DNA of 7,252 nucleotides, from contig JBFJWU010000174.1 of assembly GCA_041623475.1 (NCBI GenBank), positions 1-7,252 on the forward strand. The letters run 5' to 3'. The notes below the pieces were generated by a model. That model did not search any database. It was not told the origin of the DNA and saw nothing but the letters and a program-made list of their open reading frames with translations. This stretch comes from JBFJWU01 sp041623475 [NCBI: bacterium]. GTDB taxonomy: Bacteria; J088. The position numbers and the translations under genes are program-made. How positions within the stretch are numbered: position 1 is the first letter of the stretch; every line of letters starts with the position of its first letter. Below are positions 1 through 5,494 of the stretch, in pieces.

Positions 1-1
1 C

Positions 2-2545
2 GGTAACTTTACAGCCAGCTACAACGCCAGCCCGGATATCGGAACCGTTTATGTGACGGCCTACCTGGGTAATATCAGCAATCAGCTGGCCATCCAGGTA
101 ACTGACACGACGCCGGTGACGGCGACGGTAACGGCAGCGGAGCTGAACCTGGATGCCGACGGTTCATCCTCTACCGGGATCAATGTAACGGCAGCCGATG
201 CGACTGGTGACCCGGTCGCAGACGGAACCCAGGTGACATTGAAGGTGCTTCCCGCGAATGGGGGAACCCTGGACAATATTACGCTTCTGACTCAGGGTGG
301 TTCGGTAAATACCAATTTCACGGCGGGTACCTATAGCGGATCCGTCACGATCACCGCCACGTTGGCCAATGGGGTTAACAACAAGGTCGAGTTGAACCTG
401 AATGCGGTTACGCCGTTTAATGGCACGATTCTGCTGGAAGCGACGCCGGACAAGGTTCAAGCTGGTATCAACAACACGGTCCTGATCTCGGGTTCAGCAT
501 TCGAGGGCAGCGAGGCTTACAGCGGATCGACACCGGTTACATTGACAGTGACCAGCCCGACCTCCGGACCGCTTGGATTTATTGACGGCCAGGCGAATGT
601 TTCTGGCGGATTCTTTAACGCCACATACAATGCGTCGCCGACGCCGCGGGTGGCTTACGTTAACGCCTATCTCGGCAATGTCGTTGCAGTACAGCGCATC
701 GATGTCGTTGACGATTCCGCCGCCAATATCATCATTACCGCCAGCGAAACCAACCTGTTCGCCAATGGCACGGATTCGTCGACGTTAACAATTGGCGTTG
801 AAGATGCTGCGGGTGACCCGGTACCGGACGGGACGGAAATCACCGTCAGCCTCAATCCCGTGACCGGAACCCTGGACCAGACCACTGTCCAGACGCTGGG
901 TGGTATTGCATCCGTTGTCTACACATCCGGCAACAATACCGGAACACTGACGGTCTCGGCGACGACAAACGGCATCTTTGATACGGTCGACATCGTCCTG
1001 CAACCGCTCAGCGCGCTCTTTAATGGCACTTTGACGATCGGGGCATCACCGGCAGCGCTGCTGACGGGACTCAACAACACGTCAAATATCAGTGGTTTCG
1101 CCTTTGAAGGCTCGACGGTCTACTCTGGCTCGACGCCGGTTACGTTTACCGTTACAGAACCCACGGGTACGTTGCCACTGGGCGTGATGAGTTCCAGCGC
1201 AGCGGTAAATGATGACGGTGTTTACAGCGGTACGTACCGCGCATCCACTGTCACGGGGCAGTTCTACATCACGGCCTACCTGGGGGCTCGCAGCGCACAA
1301 ACAATCGTGACGGTTACCGATACGACACCGGCCACGGTCGATATTGCTGCGTCCCAGTTGAATCTGGTTGCCAACGGATCAGATACCTCGAATATCAGCG
1401 TCGACGTGTTCGATGGTGTTGGCAATGCCGTGGCCGACGGTACACAGGTCAACCTGTCGATTATCCCTGCGGGTAAAGGCTCGCTGGCCCAGACGACGCT
1501 GTTGACGCAGAACGGATCGGTCAGCACGGTTTATACTGCCGGGTCCGTAACCGGTTCCGTGACGATCCAGGCATCTGTTAACGGAATTATCGACACGGTT
1601 AACATCAACCTGTCGTCACCGTCCATCTTTAACGGCAGTCTGTCAATGTCGCCGTCACCAAGTGAGACAGGCAGTGGCCTGAGCAATATCGTGACGCTGT
1701 CCGGTTTTGCAATCAATACAAACAACACGGCGTTTACGTCATCGGATCCGATCACCTTTACCCTGACGGGACCGGGATCTGTGCCACAGTCCAACTGGGG
1801 CATCATTGACGCGTCGGCCACCCTGGACAACCAGGGACAGTTCTCGGCGCAGTACCGCGCTGCAATCGAGCCTGGCTCGTACAGCATCAGCGCTTACCTG
1901 GGGACGGCGGTAACAACGGTCACGGTCACAGTCATCGATCGCTCACCATCGACAGTCATCCTGACCGCGACACCATCTGGCCTGGACGCGGATGGCGAAA
2001 GCACTTCAGAAATCCGGGCACAGGTTCAGGACCAGACCGGACAATTGGTCGCCAACGGCACCGAAGTTCAGTTCTCGATCACCACTGGTGGTGGGGCACT
2101 CAGTTCGTTGCTGGCGGACACGACCAATGGTGTCGCTACGGTTGATTACACCGCGGGCACGGCTGGCGGTACCGTCGTCATCCAGGCGATTGCCGGATCG
2201 GTGTCAGACACGACGATCATCAGTTTGACCGATATCTCACCAAAAACCATCCAGGTATCGGTGTCACCAACCTCAATCGAGCAGGGTGATTCCGGTACGG
2301 TTGTTGCGACGGTCAAAGATGGTAACAACAATATCGTTGAAGCGGGAACGCCAATCACGTTCTATGTAACACCGTTTACGACGGATGCAACGATTACCCC
2401 GTCTGCCGGTTCCACGGACGAGAACGGACGCGTCACGGTGTCGATCAATGCGGACACATTGACCGGGACACATACCGTGTACGCGGTCTATGACGATGGG
2501 GTTACCAATGTCAGCGGATCTGCGGTCTTCTCGATCGTGCAGCCG
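2..2545 (+). repeat. Tandem array of ~200-residue two-domain Ig-like units
   Basis: Protein-level tandem repeat inside the giant gene. Unit boundaries by motif alignment: tail of unit 0 at 2-112, unit 1 at 113-718, unit 2 at 719-1327, unit 3 at 1328-1945, and a divergent unit 4 at 1946-2545 (202, 203, 206 and 200 codons). Each full unit has domain A (about 100 residues, with V(A/P)DGT(Q/E)) and domain B (about 100 residues). B opens with FNG(T/S) at 416, 1019 and 1628, carries (S/T)P(V/I)TxT mid-domain, and ends with AYLG at 665, 1274 and 1892; the AYLG at 59 belongs to unit 0. Unit 4 keeps an A domain (VANGTEVQF) but its second half lacks both FNGT and AYLG and resembles an ordinary Big_1 domain. 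Copies are diverged at DNA level, with only short exact matches such as the 14-mer at 56-69 and 1271-1284. This points to old duplication rather than recent expansion. Confidence 0.85.
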
Positions 2546-4045
2546 GAAATCGGATCGATCCAGTTCCAGTCGGCCGATCCAAGCGTCATTGGCGTCAAGG
2601 GCAGCAACAACGGTGGCAACTCGGCGTTGCCGGAACTCAGCAACATCTCGTTCCTGGTCTTGACCAGTTCCGGAAACAATGTACCGGACGGAACGACTGT
2701 GACATTCTCGCTGCAGGCACCTCCGGGAACGTCGTTGCTGACGCCGTCGGCACAAACCGTCGATGGCATCGCTTTGGCGAGAATCCGCAGCGGCACCATC
2801 GCCGGTGTCGCACAGGTTCGCGCCCAGGTCGTATTTGGAGGCAATACCTTTATTGCCCTCAGTGAAAGTGTCCCTGTACAGGCGGGCCCACCATCAAGTA
2901 TCCACATGTCGATGTCGGTCAATACTGAAGACATTGTTGAAGAGGGGGCTGTCGGCCTGAATGGCCTGAGCCAGAATTTCACGGTATACCTGGCTGACCG
3001 TTTTTCCAACCCGGTCCCAGACGATACCCAGGTCTTCTTTTCTACCGAGGCAGGCTTGATTGAACCAGCGGCCTCTACAGCTGCCGGAATCGCATCTGTG
3101 AGATTGACAACGACTGACCCGCGACCGTTCAGTGTGACCCAGACGACAACGCGATATGTCGACTTTACGAACCAGTTTTTGTCCTCGACACCTGTTGCTA
3201 ATCACGACAACTCAAGCATCAACGAATACTTCGAGAACCGACAGGTCAGCGTGATTGCGATGGTCTGGGGCGAGGAATCGTTTGATGACGTCAATGGCGA
3301 TGGTATTCGCCAGACGACTGAGCAGTTCATTGATACCGGTGAACCGTTCCTGGATTACAACGGAGACGGGCAATACAGTTCGCAGGTTACGGATTATTCA
3401 GGCGCGTTCACGCAGCCGATTGCCGAACCGTTCTGGGATACGATTACGGCCGCGGGCCAGGCTGGCATCTATACAGCGTCGAATGGCGAGTTCGATACGT
3501 CTGCGTTGCTGTACGAGCAGCAAACAGTCTATTGGACCGAAACCAATATCTCGCAGGCGCGGTTCTTGCCCAGCCAGTACATCAGTGTCAATGGTGACAA
3601 TAACTATGATCCTGGAACAGATATCTGGGTCATTGCCAGCCAGCCATTGACCAATCATACCCAGATTACGCACTGTACGGGCCTGGGCGTTACGGCAACG
3701 ACCCCCGTAATCACTAACGGAACGTCGGCAACCCCGACAGTGTGGGGCCAGATCGGTACGTCGCTTGAAGTTGCGACCTGGGCTGGTGATTCTTCGGGAA
3801 TGTGGCCATTTAACGGTGGTACCGTCGATGTCGATGCTCCAAGCGGCATCGAGCTGATCTTCGGGAACCTGGACCTGGGAAGTGGAACCGTTTTGCCGTC
3901 CGGCTTGTTTAACACTGTGGCCCTGTCGCATGACAATGCCGGCCAGAGTGCATCGGAACTGTTCAAGGTCACGTGGGCCAGTGAGGAAGACACCGATCGA
4001 GCATATACGTTGTACACAACCAGATTCTGTATCCTGGAGCCGTAG
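2..4045 (+). CDS. Giant Ig-like repeat surface protein (adhesin/invasin-like), 5' partial
   Basis: The reading frame is open from base 2 to the TAG at 4043-4045, so the gene begins upstream; the ATG at 51-53 or later is internal because the preceding codons already match the repeat. The visible 1347 residues are rich in Thr, Ser, Val, Gly and Asn, with alternating beta-strand patterns and recurring V(A/P)DGT motifs typical of bacterial Ig-like (Big_1/invasin-type) domains. Order: an array of two-domain repeats (2-2545), two further Ig-like domains with VPDGTTVTF (about 2546-2885) and VPDDTQVFF (about 2886-3130), a calcium-loop-like segment (about 3280-3625), and a terminal domain to 4042. The visible protein has only two cysteines, at 3674-3676 and 4028-4030. 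No membrane segment, LPXTG signal, RTX nonapeptides or autotransporter barrel is visible. By family, such proteins are exported and act as cell-surface stalks or adhesins; the ligand cannot be inferred. Family level is fairly sure, function is inference. It is followed by a terminator and faces coaBC. Confidence 0.88.
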   Translation, partial: GNFTASYNASPDIGTVYVTAYLGNISNQLAIQVTDTTPVTATVTAAELNLDADGSSSTGINVTAADATGDPVADGTQVTLKVLPANGGTLDNITLLTQGGSVNTNFTAGTYSGSVTITATLANGVNNKVELNLNAVTPFNGTILLEATPDKVQAGINNTVLISGSAFEGSEAYSGSTPVTLTVTSPTSGPLGFIDGQANVSGGFFNATYNASPTPRVAYVNAYLGNVVAVQRIDVVDDSAANIIITASETNLFANGTDSSTLTIGVEDAAGDPVPDGTEITVSLNPVTGTLDQTTVQTLGGIASVVYTSGNNTGTLTVSATTNGIFDTVDIVLQPLSALFNGTLTIGASPAALLTGLNNTSNISGFAFEGSTVYSGSTPVTFTVTEPTGTLPLGVMSSSAAVNDDGVYSGTYRASTVTGQFYITAYLGARSAQTIVTVTDTTPATVDIAASQLNLVANGSDTSNISVDVFDGVGNAVADGTQVNLSIIPAGKGSLAQTTLLTQNGSVSTVYTAGSVTGSVTIQASVNGIIDTVNINLSSPSIFNGSLSMSPSPSETGSGLSNIVTLSGFAINTNNTAFTSSDPITFTLTGPGSVPQSNWGIIDASATLDNQGQFSAQYRAAIEPGSYSISAYLGTAVTTVTVTVIDRSPSTVILTATPSGLDADGESTSEIRAQVQDQTGQLVANGTEVQFSITTGGGALSSLLADTTNGVATVDYTAGTAGGTVVIQAIAGSVSDTTIISLTDISPKTIQVSVSPTSIEQGDSGTVVATVKDGNNNIVEAGTPITFYVTPFTTDATITPSAGSTDENGRVTVSINADTLTGTHTVYAVYDDGVTNVSGSAVFSIVQPEIGSIQFQSADPSVIGVKGSNNGGNSALPELSNISFLVLTSSGNNVPDGTTVTFSLQAPPGTSLLTPSAQTVDGIALARIRSGTIAGVAQVRAQVVFGGNTFIALSESVPVQAGPPSSIHMSMSVNTEDIVEEGAVGLNGLSQNFTVYLADRFSNPVPDDTQVFFSTEAGLIEPAASTAAGIASVRLTTTDPRPFSVTQTTTRYVDFTNQFLSSTPVANHDNSSINEYFENRQVSVIAMVWGEESFDDVNGDGIRQTTEQFIDTGEPFLDYNGDGQYSSQVTDYSGAFTQPIAEPFWDTITAAGQAGIYTASNGEFDTSALLYEQQTVYWTETNISQARFLPSQYISVNGDNNYDPGTDIWVIASQPLTNHTQITHCTGLGVTATTPVITNGTSATPTVWGQIGTSLEVATWAGDSSGMWPFNGGTVDVDAPSGIELIFGNLDLGSGTVLPSGLFNTVALSHDNAGQSASELFKVTWASEEDTDRAYTLYTTRFCILEP
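3287..3622 (+). other. Calcium-loop-like motifs in the C-terminal region of the giant protein
   Basis: Three Asp/Asn/Gly-rich loops lie here. The first, DVNGDGIRQTTE at 3287-3322, matches the 12-residue EF-hand/dockerin-type pattern exactly, with acidic or Asn residues at positions 1, 3 and 5, Gly at 6 and Glu at 12. The second starts at 3353 with DYNGDG but has Val rather than Glu at position 12. The third, NGDNNYDPGTD at 3590-3622, is looser. The preceding stretch reads WGEESF and the spacer contains a second acidic turn (DTGEPF). Such loops usually bind calcium and stiffen extracellular proteins; that role here is inferred from pattern alone. Confidence 0.6.
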
Positions 4046-4061
4046 TCGCCTCAGGACAGAG

Positions 4062-4099
4062 AAAAAAAAGGCCCCGGTCAGGTTGACCGGGGCTTTTTT
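4062..4099. terminator. Bidirectional intrinsic terminator between convergent genes
   Basis: A perfect 10-bp stem (GCCCCGGTCA at 4071-4080, TGACCGGGGC at 4084-4093) closes a 3-base loop (4081-4083). On the + strand it is followed by six T (4094-4099), ending the giant gene 25 bases after its stop. On the - strand the eight A at 4062-4069 become a T tract, so the same hairpin can end coaBC, whose stop lies 34 bases before the stem. Perfect pairing, high G+C and tracts on both sides make this a strong call. Confidence 0.95.
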
Positions 4100-4127
4100 G
4101 TTTGCATCGTATTAAACTGGCAGCCGA

Positions 4128-5339
4128 TCAGTCTGTGGCAACGGCTTCCAGTCGTTGGGGCGACAGTTGGTCAGCCACAGTGCGAATGACATCGCGGGCG
4201 ACATCGATCTTGCTGATCAGGGGGATATCGCGGCGATTGCCGGCTGAATCAAGGATCGTGACCTGGTTCCGGTCGTCGGCGAATCCACCGTGCTCGCCAC
4301 CAACCTGGTTGGCAACGATCAGGTTCAGTCGCTTTTTCTCCAGTTTGCTGACGGCATGGTCGATGACATTGTCGGTCTCTGCGGCAAACCCGACCAGAAA
4401 GGTATCGGGATACTGTTGCCCGATCATGGCCAGGATGTCATCGGTCCGGGACAGGGCGATTGATTCAAGCGGTATATCTTTCTTTAACTTGGTATTTGAC
4501 GTTTCTGCTGGCGTATAGTCGGCGACGGCAGCGGCCGCGATAAAGACATCGACCTTGTTCCCGTCAAAAATAGCCTGCACCGTGTCATGCATCTGTTTCG
4601 CGTTGGTGACTCGTGTGACGTTAACATTCCCGGGATCGGGCAGTGAGACCGGTCCTGACACCAGTGACACCGTCGCACCGGCTGCAGCAGCCGCCTCGGC
4701 CAGGGCATAACCCATTTTGCCGGTGGATGGATTGCTGATGTAACGGACAGGATCAATGTGTTCGCGGGTTGGTCCTGCGGTAATAACCACGTGACGACCC
4801 GACAATGGTCCGGACAACATCATTTGAGATACATGACGCACGATCTCAGCCGGATCGGGCAAGCGACCCGGACCGGTCCAACCACAGGCGAGATCACCAG
4901 AATCCGGATCGACGACCGCAAACCCATCGTTACGCAACGTTGCCACGTTACGCCGGGTTGCCGCGGACTGCCACATATTGACGTTCATTGCCGGGAAAAT
5001 GACCCTGGGCGCAGTCGTCGCCAGGAAATTCAGACTTAACGGCTCATCCGCGCTGCCACTGGCCAGCCGGTAGAGGGTCTGGGCTGTTGCCGGGGCGACC
5101 ACCATCACATCGGCCCAGTCAGCATATTCGATATGGTCGATTCCACCGTCCGTCGTCTGGAACACGCGGCTCATGACGTGGCCGTGGCACAGTGTTCGCA
5201 AGACCGTTTCCGTTACAAACTCCAGTGCCGAGGGTGTTACGACGACGCGAACCTCATCACCCTGCTTTTGAAACAGACGAATAATTTCGGGCGATTTATA
5301 GGCGGCAATTCCGCCGGAAATACCTAGCAATACACGCAT
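4128..5339 (-). CDS. coaBC: Bifunctional phosphopantothenoylcysteine decarboxylase / phosphopantothenate-cysteine ligase
   Basis: Cytoplasmic flavoenzyme that joins cysteine to 4'-phosphopantothenate (CoaB) and decarboxylates the product to 4'-phosphopantetheine (CoaC), two consecutive steps of coenzyme A synthesis. The product is 403 residues, close to the family's usual 390-410. The N-terminal CoaC flavoprotein domain (about 1-175) opens with LLGISGGIAAYKSPE and shows the catalytic His69 in IDHIEYADWADV, the APAT segment, PAMN at 116-119 with its active-site Asn, and Cys152 in ACGWTGPGRL on the substrate flap. The CoaB domain (about 182-403) has ITAGPTREHIDPVRYISN, STGKMG, LVSGPVSLP, AAVADY at 270-275, the KLKK lysines at 284-287 and VGFAAET. 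All key residues seen are present. An in-frame ATG at 5408 would add 23 residues, but the family begins at the MRVLLGISGG position, so 5339 is preferred. No clear Shine-Dalgarno precedes it. It is convergent with the giant gene and divergent from the lipoprotein gene. Confidence 0.97.
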   Translation of the reverse strand: MRVLLGISGGIAAYKSPEIIRLFQKQGDEVRVVVTPSALEFVTETVLRTLCHGHVMSRVFQTTDGGIDHIEYADWADVMVVAPATAQTLYRLASGSADEPLSLNFLATTAPRVIFPAMNVNMWQSAATRRNVATLRNDGFAVVDPDSGDLACGWTGPGRLPDPAEIVRHVSQMMLSGPLSGRHVVITAGPTREHIDPVRYISNPSTGKMGYALAEAAAAAGATVSLVSGPVSLPDPGNVNVTRVTNAKQMHDTVQAIFDGNKVDVFIAAAAVADYTPAETSNTKLKKDIPLESIALSRTDDILAMIGQQYPDTFLVGFAAETDNVIDHAVSKLEKKRLNLIVANQVGGEHGGFADDRNQVTILDSAGNRRDIPLISKIDVARDVIRTVADQLSPQRLEAVATD

Positions 5340-5425
5340 TTTTTCAATATACCAGTTCGGGAAACTGCGAATAGCCGGGTACCGATGGAGCCACGGAACA
5401 GGTATCATACGGTACTGTAAATCTC
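5340..5425. promoter_or_regulatory. Divergent intergenic region with candidate promoters for coaBC and the lipoprotein gene
   Basis: These 86 bases must hold the start signals of both flanking genes unless coaBC uses a longer leader. On the - strand an extended -10-like TGGTATATT (5346-5354) lies so close to coaBC that transcription would start about at its ATG. On the + strand TATCAT (5403-5408) is a plausible -10 for the lipoprotein gene, about 18 bases before its ATG. Neither has a convincing -35 at normal spacing. An inverted pair GTACCG (5379-5384) / CGGTAC (5410-5415) and a small palindrome GTATCATAC (5402-5410) overlap the + strand -10 candidate and could be a regulator site; this is speculative. 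Confidence 0.35.
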
Positions 5426-5494
5426 ATGATGATCCAAACCCCAAAACTGGCTGCGATTATTGTCGGGACAGTAGTCGCCACGGTAGCCTGCGGG
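5426..5494 (+). other. Lipoprotein signal peptide with lipobox TVAC-G
   Basis: The first 22 codons encode Met-Met, Lys7, a hydrophobic run rich in Ala, Ile and Val, and a Cys at 5489-5491 (residue 22). The following residues (Gly, Pro, Arg, Gln, Ala, Pro, Pro) look like the flexible linker of a mature lipoprotein. There is no Asp at +2, so by the E. coli Lol rule sorting to the outer membrane is expected. That rule may not hold in this organism. Confidence 0.7.

Noticed and set aside
2-2545. CRISPR-like or recent DNA repeat array
   Set aside because: Periodicity is about 606 bases at protein level with diverged DNA; there are no short identical repeats with uniform spacers.
2273-3009. Long antisense open frames (2273-2755 and 2488-3009, - strand) within the giant gene
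   Set aside because: They lie wholly opposite well-patterned Ig-like coding sequence, overlap each other in different frames, and their products look like low-information Arg- or Ser/Pro-rich translations. They are by-products of GC-biased codons.
3587-3622. RTX-type calcium nonapeptides as a type I secretion signal
   Set aside because: The loops lack the tandem GGxGxDxxx pattern and are not adjacent to the C-terminus; they fit EF-hand/dockerin-like loops better.
3398-3931. 177-codon antisense open frame opposite the C-terminal module
   Set aside because: Arg-rich product with no recognisable domain, opposite a coherent coding frame that runs to a terminator.
4102-4518. 138-codon + strand frame opposite coaBC
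   Set aside because: Antisense to the conserved CoaB domain; no family resemblance.
5340-5408. N-terminal 23-residue extension of coaBC from the ATG at 5408
   Set aside because: The extension has no resemblance to the family, which starts at the MRVLLGISGG position; it has no Shine-Dalgarno and would run through the likely promoter region.
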